Below are positions 8,190 to 18,597 of a DNA stretch of 64,000 nt, one piece after another. A program made the translations under genes and the position numbers. The stretch is from Ornithinibacillus bavariensis (lineage in GTDB: Bacteria; Bacillota; Bacilli; Bacillales; Amphibacillaceae). The stretch is from NCBI RefSeq assembly GCF_018333235.1, contig NZ_BORP01000006.1, positions 62,001-126,000 on the forward strand, written 5' to 3'. Position 1 is the first letter of the stretch; every line of letters begins with the position of its first letter. The notes under the pieces are model-generated. The model did not search any database, was not told the origin of the DNA, and saw only the letters and a list, made by a program, of their open reading frames with translations.

Positions 8190-8517
8190 TGAAGATGAGC
8201 ATAATTTCCATGGATTTCCCTACGTAGGAAACACTATCATCACTTTTCATGCTCTACTTTAGAAGGAAAAGCCATAGAACCTATTGGTCTATCCGAAAAA
8301 GGGATTAACCACTGCATAAAAATAAGTAGTAATTATCTGTTAGGGCATCTCCTTTATGAAAATGGGCTAAATATAAAACATTTAGGAAAAGTTAAGAAAA
8401 GCAAGAAATATCACATGTCCTATTCGTATTTTCGAAATTCAAGAGGAATTAGATTATGTTAAACGAATTAAAAGTAAAATAAAAGATTTTTCTCCGAAAA
8501 ATAAAGGGAGTGGCTAG
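8190..8517 (+). pseudogene. decayed gene with at least two frameshifts
   Basis: Successive reading frames join into a plausible protein. It begins LIEDEHNFHGFPYVGNT near 8180, continues in another frame as EGKAIEPIGLSEKGINHCI and LLYENGLNIKHLGKVKKSK, then in a third frame as FEIQEELDYVKRIKSK, ending at TAG 8515-8517. No intact frame covers it. The family is not recognised. It follows the permease gene directly and may have been part of the same acquired locus. Confidence 0.5.
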
Positions 8518-8522
8518 TTGAC

Positions 8523-8764
8523 ATGAAGAAGTCTATTTTTTTCTCTGGAATTGGTATGCTAGCTATTAGTGGGATTTTGTTCACCTTCGAAAGGTTTTAT
8601 CAATTTTGGTGTTTGCGATTTATAGTTTTGATGAGCGGAAAAGTGAGTTTCCAATAGAACCTGCTATGCCTGGGATTTTTGATAACTTTTATGTGTGGTT
8701 TTTCTTGATAATTGGGCTCGTCTTCGTTTTGTTCTCTTTTTCTGTTAGACTTAAAGAAAGATAA
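8523..8764 (+). pseudogene. frameshifted small two-helix membrane protein
   Basis: ATG 8523 begins MKKSIFFSGIGMLAISGILF, a membrane helix, and runs to a stop near 8655. The other frame from about 8594 gives VLSILVFAIYSFDERKSEFP and then a second helix ending SVRLKER at TAA 8762-8764. One indel near 8585-8597 would restore a protein of about 78 residues. It is either a true frameshift mutation or a sequencing error. Family unknown. Confidence 0.5.
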
Positions 8765-8967
8765 ATATAATATATTAGTAAGATTAACACGTATAACAGG
8801 ACGTGTTTTTCTTTTTATAGATGCATATCCCAAGACAAGCTTCTTGTAAAGGAAAAAGGGTCTTTTTATACTTATAAACAAAATGAATTCTAAATGTTTC
8901 AATAACCTTTTTAAGTATTAATTGGTCCCGATTAATAGAAAGTCTAATTTTACTTACAAAATAAAAC

Positions 8968-8993
8968 AAAAAACCTTGCCACAGCAAGGTTTT
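8968..8993 (-). terminator. Rho-independent terminator of tRNA-Arg
   Basis: AACCTTGC CACA GCAAGGTT stem followed on the minus strand by TTTTTTGTTTT, just past the tRNA 3' end. Confidence 0.85.
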
Positions 8994-8998
8994 CATAA

Positions 8999-9071
8999 TG
9001 CCCTCGGCAGGATTCGAACCTGCGACACACGGTTTAGGAAACCGATGCTCTATCCCCTGAGCTACGAAGGC
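8999..9071 (-). tRNA. tRNA-Arg (anticodon CCT)
   Basis: Folds as a full cloverleaf: acceptor GCCTTCG/CGAGGGC, D arm GCTC...GAGC, anticodon loop TTCCTAA, T arm GCAGG TTCGAAT CCTGC, discriminator A. CCA is not encoded. The first anticodon stem pair is T-T. It reads AGG arginine codons. Confidence 0.95.
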
Positions 9072-9259
9072 ATAAAATAAAAGGACATAAATCATTATAC
9101 AGAACCTGTAAAATAAATTCAAAAATAAAATATTCTCTAGAATGAATACCAAATATTACTGCCTGGCCTTTTCAATACGATATAGAAGACTTTTGTCGAT
9201 TATGATAAAATTATAAGATATTATATGCTGTAAGTAGTATTTTGATTGGGGGAACTAGG

Positions 9260-9904
9260 ATGGCTGAGGTGCCATTTATCGCCATTGAAGGACCAATTGG
9301 GATTGGTAAAACATCATTAGCAAATAAGCTATCAGATCATTTTAATTTTCATTTATTACGAGAAATTGTAGAGGAGAACCCATTTCTTGGGAAGTTCTAT
9401 GATGATATTGACGAGTGGAGCTTTCAAACAGAAATGTTTTTTCTTTGTAATCGATTCAAGCAGCTGGAGGATATAGAAAAGAAGTATTTAAAACAAAATA
9501 AGGCTGTGATATCCGATTATCATATTTCTAAAAATATGATTTTCGCAAGACGTACACTTCAAAAAGATAAGTTTGATAAATATGAACAAATTTATCACAT
9601 TTTAACACAAGATATGCCTGTACCAAATATGATGATATATTTACATGCCAGTCTTGATACCATTTTAAAACGGATTAAGATGCGGGGTAGGGAAATTGAG
9701 CAAAATATAAAACCATCATACTTAGCTCAGCTCGCTCAAGATTATGAGTCATATATGAATGAATTTGAAATTATGCACCCGGAAATACCAGTAATTCGTA
9801 TTAATGGGGATGAAATAGATTTTGTGAAGTATCAAAATGATTTAGATGCTATTATTTCACAGGTTCAAAATCAGCTAAATCATTTTACTACCATATCTAA
9901 ATAG
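9260..9904 (+). CDS. dgk: deoxyguanosine kinase
   Basis: Cytoplasmic salvage enzyme that phosphorylates deoxyguanosine (and related purine deoxynucleosides). 214 residues, the usual length. P-loop EGPIGIGKTS near the start, the EIVEENPFL and WSFQTEMFFL segments typical of the dNK family, and the lid with RIKMRGREIE. ATG at 9260 is chosen over upstream TTG because GGGGG (9248-9252) is seven bases away. It is closer to B. subtilis Dgk (YaaG) than to the next gene, which is Dck. The two kinases form a two-gene operon with a 41-base gap. In B. subtilis the pair is ordered the same way near serS. Confidence 0.92.
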   Translation: MAEVPFIAIEGPIGIGKTSLANKLSDHFNFHLLREIVEENPFLGKFYDDIDEWSFQTEMFFLCNRFKQLEDIEKKYLKQNKAVISDYHISKNMIFARRTLQKDKFDKYEQIYHILTQDMPVPNMMIYLHASLDTILKRIKMRGREIEQNIKPSYLAQLAQDYESYMNEFEIMHPEIPVIRINGDEIDFVKYQNDLDAIISQVQNQLNHFTTISK

Positions 9905-9945
9905 TACTGTTCTTATAAGTAACTAACTCTTAAAGGAGATTAAGG

Positions 9946-10629
9946 ATGAATTTACGAGAAAAATATAATATTCCTAATGATGCTGTTATCACAATTGCTG
10001 GTACTGTTGGGGTTGGTAAATCAACCATGACGAAAGCATTAGCAGATGCTTTAAATTTTAAGACTTCCTTTGAAAAGGTGGATACAAACCCATATCTTGA
10101 AAAATTCTATGCAGATTTTGAGCGCTGGAGCTTTCATTTGCAAATTTACTTCCTTGCAGAGCGATTCAAAGAACAGAAGAGAATTTTCGAATATGGTGGC
10201 GGATTTATTCAAGACCGCTCTATTTATGAAGATACCGGTATTTTTGCAAAGATGCATTATGAAAAAGGCACCATGTCACCTACCGATTATGAAACCTATA
10301 CAAGTTTATTCGAATCGATGGTCATGACACCTTATTTTCCACATCCTGATTTATTAATTTACTTAGAGGGTTCATTTGAAGAAGTACTCAAACGGATTCA
10401 AGAACGTGGCCGTGAAATGGAGAAAAGCACACCAATTTCCTATTGGGAAGAAATGTTTAAACGCTACGAAAACTGGATTAATAACTTTAATGCATGCCCT
10501 ATCCTAAGAATTAACATCTCCGATTATGATCTTATGGACGAGGAAACATCCATCGAACCGATCTTACAAAAAATTGGACACTTCATTCAGCAGTCCAGAC
10601 GCTGGGAAACGAGAGAATTAATAAAATAA
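9946..10629 (+). CDS. dck: deoxyadenosine/deoxycytidine kinase
   Basis: Salvage kinase for deoxyadenosine and deoxycytidine, 227 residues, very close to B. subtilis Dck (YaaF). P-loop AGTVGVGKST, then NPYLEKFYADFERWSFHLQI, the DRSIYEDTGIFA segment with the ERS/DRS substrate motif, and the lid RIQERGREME. ATG follows AAAGGAG. Second gene of the dgk-dck operon, ended by a good terminator. Confidence 0.95.
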   Translation: MNLREKYNIPNDAVITIAGTVGVGKSTMTKALADALNFKTSFEKVDTNPYLEKFYADFERWSFHLQIYFLAERFKEQKRIFEYGGGFIQDRSIYEDTGIFAKMHYEKGTMSPTDYETYTSLFESMVMTPYFPHPDLLIYLEGSFEEVLKRIQERGREMEKSTPISYWEEMFKRYENWINNFNACPILRINISDYDLMDEETSIEPILQKIGHFIQQSRRWETRELIK

Positions 10630-10632
10630 GAG

Positions 10633-10670
10633 AAAGATGATATATCATTTTGGTATATCATCTTTTTATT
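10633..10670 (+). terminator. Rho-independent terminator of dgk-dck
   Basis: AAAGATGATATATC and GTATATCATCTTT form a stem followed by TTTTATTTT. Confidence 0.9.
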
Positions 10671-10803
10671 TTAGCTCTATTTAAAGGTGAATATTGATAA
10701 TTGATACATGATGAAAAGCTTTATACGAAAAAGATTCACAGTTCACTATTTATGATTGAATATCATTATGCTCTAGACTTATTTCAAACTGAGCATCCTA
10801 GCC

Positions 10804-11390
10804 AAAATGATGCTTAGAACACCACTATGTTTCATTTCACTTCGTATTCCAATCCAAAATGACGTTAAGAACTCGCCTAAGTTTCATTTCATTCCGTATT
10901 CCAATCCAAAATGACGCCTAGAACACCTCTACACTTTATTTCATTCCGCATTCCAATCCAAAATGATGCCTAGAACACCTCTACACTTCATTTCATTCTG
11001 TAATTCCATTCAAAATGACGTTTAGGGCACCTCTATGCTTCATTTCATTCTACATTCCAATCCAAAATGACGTTTAGAACACCTCTATGCTTCATTTCAT
11101 TCTGCAATTCCATTCAAAATGACGTTTAGACCACCTCTATGCTTCATTTCACTCCACATTCCAATCCAAAATGACGCCTAGAACACCTCTATGCTTCATT
11201 TCATTTCCACATTCCATTTCAAAATGACGTTTACAGCACCTCTATGCTTCATTCCACTCCACATTCCAATCCAAAATGACGTTTAGACCACCTCTATGCT
11301 TCATTTCACTCTGCAATCCAATCCAAAATGACGCCTAGAGCACCTCTATGCTTCATTTCATTCTGCAATCCAATCCAAAATGACGCTTAT
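10804..11390. repeat. tandem array of twelve 52-bp units
   Basis: The marker AAAATGA starts at 10804, 10856, 10908, 10960, 11012, 11064, 11116, 11168, 11221, 11273, 11325 and 11377. The spacing is 52 bp throughout, with one 53. Units differ by scattered substitutions and rare indels, so this is an old array rather than a recent duplication. On the minus strand the unit contains AGAGGTGTTCTA (variants GGTCTA, CTCTA, CCCTA) followed by a stretch rich in TTGGATTGGAAT. Because 52 is not a multiple of 3 and stops occur, it is not coding. It fills the gap between the dck terminator and tRNA-Ser. Confidence 0.95.
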
Positions 11391-11500
11391 AACTATAATT
11401 CAATTTACAGCCCTAAAAATCTCCATAAATCTAATTCCAAATAAAAAAACCGCTACTAAAGTAACGGTCTTTCATATCTCCAATATTTATGCGCTTTTAA

Positions 11501-11593
11501 TGGAGGAGGTAGAGGGATTCGAACCCCCGCGCGGTTTGACCCGCCTGTCGGTTTTCAAGACCGATCCCTTCAGCCAGACTTGGGTATACCTCC
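11501..11593 (-). tRNA. tRNA-Ser (anticodon TGA)
   Basis: 93 bases with encoded CCA. Acceptor GGAGGTA/TACCTCC, anticodon loop CTTGAAA, long variable arm typical of serine tRNAs, T arm GGGGG TTCGAAT CCCTC. The discriminator base reads T, unlike the G usual in bacterial tRNA-Ser. It lies just downstream of serS, as a tRNA-Ser does in B. subtilis. Confidence 0.96.
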
Positions 11594-11697
11594 ATCACAA
11601 CAAATAATAATATACAGGAATTAAATTTCATTGTCAATGAGATTTGCCCACTTTTTTCGCCAAATAAAAATAAAAAATTGTTTCGATAATTTTTAAA

Positions 11698-11724
11698 ATA
11701 GAGAGGGGAAAACCCCCCTCTATT
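11698..11724 (-). terminator. Rho-independent terminator of serS
   Basis: On the minus strand ATAGAGGGGGG TTTT CCCCTCTCTAT is followed by TTTAAAAATT. It starts at the serS stop codon. Confidence 0.8.
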
Positions 11725-12997
11725 ATTGAATGACTTCTTTACCACCCATATAAGGAATTAATACTTCTGGTACCTTGACACTTCCGTCTTCCTGTTGGTA
11801 ATTTTCTAGAATTGCTGCCACTGTACGACCAATTGCTAATCCTGATCCATTTAGGGTATGAACAAATTCAGGCTTACCATTTGCTTCTCTTCTAAAGCGA
11901 ATACCAGCACGTCTTGCTTGGAAGGCTTCAAAATTAGAGCAAGAGGAAATTTCACGGTACGTGTTTTGACTAGGAATCCAAACCTCAATATCATACTTTT
12001 TAGCTGCTGTGAAGCCTAAATCACCTGTGCACATGCTCATGACACGATATGGTAATTTTAATAGCTGTAATACCTTCTCTGCATGTCCTGTTAGCTCTTC
12101 CAACACTTGGTAAGAGTCCTCAGGCTTAACAAATTGTACAAGCTCTACTTTATTAAATTGATGCTGTCTAATTAACCCACGAGTGTCACGTCCAGCAGAA
12201 CCAGCCTCTGAACGGAAGCTACCGCTAAATGCTACATATTTAGTTGGGAGATCTTCAGCATTTAGAATCTCATCGCGATGGTAGTTCGTTACCGGTACTT
12301 CTGCTGTCGGAACCATAAAGTAGTCCCAATCCTCTAATTTGAATGCATCCTCTTCAAACTTTGGTAGCTGTCCTGTTCCAGTCATGCTAGTACGATTAAC
12401 TATCGTTGGTGGTAGCATCTCGACATAACCATGCTCTTCGGAATGAAGATCCATCATAAAGCTCCATAGTGCACGTTCTAGTCTTGCTCCAAGGCCTTTA
12501 TAGAACACAAATCTGCTACCTGTTACCTTTCCAGCTCTTTCAAAATCAAGAATATCTAAATTAGTGGCAATATCCCAGTGTGCCTGAGCATCAAAGCTAA
12601 AGCTAGGAACCTCTCCCCATTTCCTTGCTTCGATATTATCCTCTTCATCCTCACCAACTGGAACGCTTTCGTGTGGAATGTTAGGAATAGATAGCATGAC
12701 TGTTTCTAACGTAGCTTCAATATCTCGTAACTCATCATCATATTCCTTAATCTTGTCACCAACCTCACGCATTTCCTTAATAGCCGCATCAGCATCCTTC
12801 TTTTCCTTCTTCAGCTGGGAAATTTGTTTGGTTACTTCATTTCGCTGAGCCTTTAAAGCTTCTGTCTTCGTAATTAACTCCCTGCGTCTTTCATCCAGTT
12901 CACCGAATCGATCAAGCTCTGATAAATCTTCACCACGATGAGTTAATTTCGCTTTAACCTCTGCAAAATTATTACGTAAATACTTCATGTCTAACAT
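11723..12997 (-). CDS. serS: seryl-tRNA synthetase
   Basis: Class II aminoacyl-tRNA synthetase that charges tRNA-Ser; 424 residues from the chosen start, the Bacillus length. An N-terminal coiled-coil arm (about 27-100, KRNEV-like heptads) grips the long variable arm. The catalytic domain carries [34 protein letters not shown] (motif 2 region, shortened here) and motif 3 with [19 protein letters not shown] at 12997 is used because AGGAGG-like CCTCC (13006-13010) sits eight bases upstream; an ATG six bases further up would be too close. Expression is controlled by the T-box leader immediately upstream. Confidence 0.97.
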   Translation of the reverse strand: MLDMKYLRNNFAEVKAKLTHRGEDLSELDRFGELDERRRELITKTEALKAQRNEVTKQISQLKKEKKDADAAIKEMREVGDKIKEYDDELRDIEATLETVMLSIPNIPHESVPVGEDEEDNIEARKWGEVPSFSFDAQAHWDIATNLDILDFERAGKVTGSRFVFYKGLGARLERALWSFMMDLHSEEHGYVEMLPPTIVNRTSMTGTGQLPKFEEDAFKLEDWDYFMVPTAEVPVTNYHRDEILNAEDLPTKYVAFSGSFRSEAGSAGRDTRGLIRQHQFNKVELVQFVKPEDSYQVLEELTGHAEKVLQLLKLPYRVMSMCTGDLGFTAAKKYDIEVWIPSQNTYREISSCSNFEAFQARRAGIRFRREANGKPEFVHTLNGSGLAIGRTVAAILENYQQEDGSVKVPEVLIPYMGGKEVIQ

Positions 12998-13034
12998 GAT
13001 CATTTCCTCCTTTAAATTATTACAAAATAACAAA

Positions 13035-13270
13035 AAAACCCTCATCCCAAAATAGGGACGAGAGTTTATATTCCCGCGTTGCCACCCTTGTTGAAGAGAA
13101 ATCTCTTCCGGCTCTATTCGTGTTAACGGTACGAATCCGGGTTTACTTACTATGGTTCGGTAAACCAGTTCAAGGATGGATTCATAGTATACCTACATCG
13201 ATTTTCACCAACCATCGACTCTCTTTTGGTAAGCAACACTATTACTATTTCCTATCATAACTTTTATTTC
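13035..13270 (-). promoter_or_regulatory. T-box riboswitch leader of serS
   Basis: The minus strand carries the conserved T-box core GGGTGGCAACGCGG near 13074-13090. It is followed by a terminator hairpin (CTCTCGTCCC / GGGATGAGGG, then T7) at about 13032-13066. Stem I spans roughly 13150-13265, and its specifier region reads GAATCCATC, giving a TCC serine codon. Uncharged tRNA-Ser should pair with it and prevent termination. The specifier is inferred by eye. Confidence 0.9.
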
Positions 13271-13286
13271 ATTTTGATTAAGATAT

Positions 13287-13315
13287 ATCATAGCTAATTT
13301 TTTGCTAAGATGCAA
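13287..13315 (-). promoter_or_regulatory. sigma-A promoter of serS T-box transcript
   Basis: On the minus strand TTGCAT, a 17-base spacer, then TATGAT, placed just upstream of the T-box leader. Confidence 0.65.
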
Positions 13316-13339
13316 GTTTTCATACGAAAATTTTAATAA

Positions 13340-14674
13340 TTAGGAGAACCAACCTTTTACTGTGTCCACGATGCTTGAGAAGATTCCACTAAAGAAATCA
13401 CCGATTGCACCCAGTGTAAGCATAAACCAGTTTGATTTCTCCACTGACTCATCTGCAACTAAATCTACTGATAAATGATCACTATTAAAGATATAACCGT
13501 AATCACTATCACCAGTGTACACGAGTTCAGCAGTACCAATTTTCTCACCTTTTTTAACTGGTGCCACGACTTGTCCATCTTTATTTAGCTTATCTTTATT
13601 TATTTTATATTCAACTTTATAGAGCTCTTCATCCCCATTATTAATCGGTAAGGAGAATCCCTCTTTAAGTGAAATATTTACTGTTTTTTCCTTGCCCTTC
13701 GCTACTGGAAGTGTCTCTTGCTTTTTCAATTGGTAACCAGCAGGGAAAAGCTCCTTATTTGTAAATTGACCAAAGCCATAATCCATTAGCTTTGCAGTTT
13801 GTTCAAAACGAGCTGCTTTACTATCTGTACGCATAACAACAGAGATTAAACGTGTTCCATTGCGTTCAGCAGTTCCTGTAAATGTATAGCCAGCTAAACC
13901 TGTATAGCCTGTCTTCAATCCATCCATGCCTTCATAATAAAATTGTTTGAGATAGGTTGCCTTATGCGGAAGCATCCAGTTTAAATTCTCTACTTTATAG
14001 CCTTCAAAATCATCCTCAATTCTACTTGAAATATCAAGTGCATGTGGAAAATCGTTAATTAAATTGTAGGCTAGAAGCGCAAGTGATCTTGCTGATAAAA
14101 GATCTGTTCCATTCGGATCTGTACCTTCTGGATGGTTTTCACCAAGGGAGCTATTATCTAGTCCCGTGGAATTTACAAATTTATAATCTGGAAGGCCCAT
14201 TTCTTCAGCCTTCTTATTCATGCGCTTAACAAATTCTCCCTCAGAACCGGAAACTAATTCAGCAAGTGCGATCGTTGTCCCATTATCAGAGAAAATAGCC
14301 ATCGCTTCATATAGTTCTTTTACGCTATAGTTTTTGTCCTGCGTTAATCCGATTCCGGAAAACTCTGGATTAGCAGAAATGCTATACGCATAATCACTAA
14401 TTTGGGTTGTGGTTTCCCAAGTAATTTCCCCATTTTCAATTGCTTCCAACACAAGGTATTCTGACATCATCTTTGTCATACTTGCTGGTGGAAGGGCGAT
14501 ATCAGGGTCTTTCGCATATAAGACCTTCCCCGTTTTTGCATCAACTAAAATGGCTGACTCAGCATCTAATTCTAATTCAGCTGCTTGTGTAAGTATTGGT
14601 TGTCTAATTAACGATGCTGTTGTGACTAGTACAACAAGTAACGCCATAAATAATTTTGAATAGATCTGTTTCAC
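13340..14674 (-). CDS. dacA: D-alanyl-D-alanine carboxypeptidase (PBP5, DacA)
   Basis: Membrane-attached enzyme that removes the terminal D-Ala from peptidoglycan stem peptides. 444 residues. Signal peptide about 1-31 ending TQAAE. Active-site motifs are SMTK (Ser65, Lys68), SDN (129-131) and KTG (254-256). A C-terminal PBP5 domain precedes an amphipathic membrane-anchoring tail (about 415-444, GDFFSGIFSSIVDTVKGWF). GTG start with GGAGG ten bases upstream. It lies between guaB and serS as in B. subtilis, but pdxS and pdxT, present there in B. subtilis, are missing. Confidence 0.95.
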   Translation of the reverse strand: MKQIYSKLFMALLVVLVTTASLIRQPILTQAAELELDAESAILVDAKTGKVLYAKDPDIALPPASMTKMMSEYLVLEAIENGEITWETTTQISDYAYSISANPEFSGIGLTQDKNYSVKELYEAMAIFSDNGTTIALAELVSGSEGEFVKRMNKKAEEMGLPDYKFVNSTGLDNSSLGENHPEGTDPNGTDLLSARSLALLAYNLINDFPHALDISSRIEDDFEGYKVENLNWMLPHKATYLKQFYYEGMDGLKTGYTGLAGYTFTGTAERNGTRLISVVMRTDSKAARFEQTAKLMDYGFGQFTNKELFPAGYQLKKQETLPVAKGKEKTVNISLKEGFSLPINNGDEELYKVEYKINKDKLNKDGQVVAPVKKGEKIGTAELVYTGDSDYGYIFNSDHLSVDLVADESVEKSNWFMLTLGAIGDFFSGIFSSIVDTVKGWFS

Positions 14675-14756
14675 CTTTTTTAAACCTCCACCCCTGTATT
14701 TACATTCATTATGTCTGTTTTTAGAACACCTTTAGTATTTTATCATAGATTAGTAT

Positions 14757-14786
14757 AAAAAAATAGACGGGCAAATTGCCCATCCT
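14757..14786 (-). terminator. Rho-independent terminator of guaB
   Basis: GATGGGCAATTTGCCCGTC stem on the minus strand followed by TATTTTTTTA. Confidence 0.88.
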
Positions 14787-14806
14787 TATAGAATTATTTG
14801 GTAAAT

Positions 14807-16348
<1,542 letters not shown>

Positions 16349-16468
16349 CTATAAGTCATATCTATTGTTTTCTACAATACGCCAACCTATTAAGTATTTC
16401 AATAAGGGATAATTGAAAAAATGAAGTTGTTATTTTCTAATTTTTCGGTAAAAGAGAAGGGTTATTTT

Positions 16469-17416
16469 ATGTTCGTTAACGATGATATTGCTTCCATCTA
16501 TACTTATTTGCAATCACAGCAGACAGCACAAAATTATTTGTATCAATGCTATCAAAAAATCAATCCAATGGATGCAGAAAAAAAAAGCTATGAGAATTGT
16601 AATGTATTTATGTATTGCCTCGATCATGGATTAAGATATTATGCGGCTGGTGAAAAATTAGATCCGGTCCTACAGCCTGTCATGTTTTTTTATGGGATGA
16701 CACATTTATTAAAAGCTTTGCTACTAACGAAACGACCAAATTACCCAGAGTCAACGACTGTTTTAGCACATGGTGTATCAGCAAGAAAGCGAAAGAAAAA
16801 GAATTATAGCTTTCTGGAGGATGAAGTTAAAATCCAACATAATGGCTTATTTCCCTATTTTTCTGAGCACCTTTTTCAGATTAAAAAAATTCCCTTTGAA
16901 AAAGTATCAATGAAGTCACTTCTTAGCCTAATTCCTGAGCTTACCCAATATTTTCATTTTGAGAAGATCATTAATCTAACGAAAATAGGTACAACAGAGA
17001 GTGCCATATTACGGTTACCCAAAAATATATGTGATGCCTATCATCTAACAGAGAATGCACTGATTACTAAATTAGCTAAATACTTGCCTACCATTATTCA
17101 TACAAAATTCACCCCGGAACAAATCATTATTGAGCTGAAAGAACCGTTAACAGGACGATCAGGACCATTTCAAATTGGTATGGATAACGCTATCTTCCTA
17201 CCAACAGACCGTAACCTTTTCTTTCCAATATCCGAAGTAATGGTTCATTATTTAATTTTATATAATCTCAGTATGCTATCCCGTTATGAAGCAGAATGGT
17301 GGGGAGAACTACTTACCACCAAACCGGATATTGATTTTCCTTTTATAACCGGCTTTTTAACGATTACCCAAAGAAAAATACCTTCTATCATTGGTACACA
17401 TTTACTAAAAGGATGA
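16469..17416 (+). CDS. yaaC: YaaC family protein
   Basis: Conserved Bacillaceae protein of unknown function, found beside guaB, here divergent from it. About 315 residues from ATG 16469, which has AGAAGG eight bases upstream; an in-frame ATG at 16421 would add 16 residues but has a poorer site. No signal peptide. Features include the helical motif QTAQNYLYQCYQKIN near the N-terminus and a basic patch ARKRKKKNY near the middle. The HGLFPYFSEH-like segments match YaaC as I know it. No catalytic motif is apparent. Confidence 0.85.
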   Translation: MFVNDDIASIYTYLQSQQTAQNYLYQCYQKINPMDAEKKSYENCNVFMYCLDHGLRYYAAGEKLDPVLQPVMFFYGMTHLLKALLLTKRPNYPESTTVLAHGVSARKRKKKNYSFLEDEVKIQHNGLFPYFSEHLFQIKKIPFEKVSMKSLLSLIPELTQYFHFEKIINLTKIGTTESAILRLPKNICDAYHLTENALITKLAKYLPTIIHTKFTPEQIIIELKEPLTGRSGPFQIGMDNAIFLPTDRNLFFPISEVMVHYLILYNLSMLSRYEAEWWGELLTTKPDIDFPFITGFLTITQRKIPSIIGTHLLKG

Positions 17417-17457
17417 TATGTAAAGTTATGGTTAGAAGGTATATAGAAAAAGAGTCC

Positions 17458-17494
17458 AATTCCTTGCTGCTATACAGCATCCTTACAAGGAATT
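17458..17494 (-). terminator. inverted repeat, weak terminator of the HD-GYP gene
   Basis: AATTCCTTG and CAAGGAATT flank a long loop. On the minus strand it is followed by GGACTCTTTTTC. It lies between two converging genes. Confidence 0.45.
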
Positions 17495-17502
17495 AAACCC
17501 TA

Positions 17503-18597
17503 TTACAAAATTTCACTGATAAACAATGAAAGACTATTGCTTAATGTAATAATTTCATCATTCTCCAGTCTTACAATTGGCCTTGTAGGGTTATTTTGTT
17601 CAATAAAGACAATTTCCCCCACCTGGTTATTCGATAATAAAACCTTCGTGCCAATGGAAAAGTTAGCTATTGCATCAACGAATACTTGTACAACCCTAGG
17701 ATCAATTTTACTAAACTGCTCCTTTTGAAGCTCTTCGATAACTTTGAAAGGAGACTGCTTTTTTCGATAGCTACGTTCACACGTCATCGCATGATAAATA
17801 TCACTAACAGCTATAATTCTAGCATATCGGTGAATTTTTTCATTGGAAAGACCTAGTGGGTATCCGCTTCCATCCATGCGCTCATGATGCTGTAATACAG
17901 CTAGTTTAACGGAATATGGGATCGATGCAATATGTTCAACCATTCGATACGAAAAGGTTGGATGATTTCTAATTTCCAGTTTTTCCTCATCTGTTAGCTG
18001 CCCTTCTTTGTAAAAAGCAAAGTCCCCCAGTTTAGCCATTCCTACATCACTTAGTAATCCCGCTAACCCAATTTGGTACCATTCGCCTTTTGAATAGCCC
18101 ATTTTTTTACCTAAATAGGCACTTAAAATAGAGACGGATACACTATGATGGTAAAAATAATCCTGTTTATTTGCAAAGTGATGAAGTGTATACACTGCAG
18201 ATGCAATGTCTTCCATACGATCAATTAATGGCAGGATTAAATTTCGAACAGCAAAATTATTTATCGGTAAATTACGCTTCCAAGAATCAAATAGTTTTTT
18301 ATACTCTTCCACCACATATAAATAATGGTCCTTGAACGGTAGTATCGAAACTAACGTATTGGCTTCTATTTCTTTTTCTTCTAATGGTTCACTTTCTATT
18401 CTTTCTTCTGGCTTATACATGCTACCATTTTCCAATCGCTCTGAAACCTCTACCTGATCTACTAGAAATTTATCAAGGATGAAAATATGTTCTTCGGTTA
18501 ACACTGTCTTATGTGGGATAATTGGTCGATTTGTCTTCCCTATAACATCACGTAAAAGGATACAGCCTGGTACTAATTGTGATGGTGATACACGCAT
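17503..18597 (-). CDS. HD-GYP domain protein with altered HD motif
   Basis: 364 residues, probably a cyclic-di-GMP phosphodiesterase or a derived signalling protein. The N-terminal third (1-140) is a regulatory region with an acidic linker around 65-80. The HD-GYP domain covers about 145-310: upstream histidines YHHSVSVS (150-151), the metal motif reading LLSDVG at 181-186 in place of LLHDIG, HH at 237-238, and an intact DGSGYPLG (GYP at 245-247). A short C-terminal extension (about 315-364) follows. Ser183 replaces the metal-binding His, so activity may be changed or lost. ATG with GGAGGGG-like site upstream. It occupies the gyrA-guaB interval where B. subtilis has an rRNA operon. Confidence 0.85.
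   Translation of the reverse strand: MRVSPSQLVPGCILLRDVIGKTNRPIIPHKTVLTEEHIFILDKFLVDQVEVSERLENGSMYKPEERIESEPLEEKEIEANTLVSILPFKDHYLYVVEEYKKLFDSWKRNLPINNFAVRNLILPLIDRMEDIASAVYTLHHFANKQDYFYHHSVSVSILSAYLGKKMGYSKGEWYQIGLAGLLSDVGMAKLGDFAFYKEGQLTDEEKLEIRNHPTFSYRMVEHIASIPYSVKLAVLQHHERMDGSGYPLGLSNEKIHRYARIIAVSDIYHAMTCERSYRKKQSPFKVIEELQKEQFSKIDPRVVQVFVDAIANFSIGTKVLLSNNQVGEIVFIEQNNPTRPIVRLENDEIITLSNSLSLFISEIL

Noticed and set aside
8784-9152. protein gene over the tRNA-Arg region
   Set aside because: The frame runs through the tRNA and its terminator and has no ribosome site.
10804-11390. CRISPR array
   Set aside because: Whole 52-bp units repeat without distinct spacers, and no cas gene is near.
11380-11607. 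protein gene over tRNA-Ser
   Set aside because: The frame overlaps the tRNA and the end of the repeat array.
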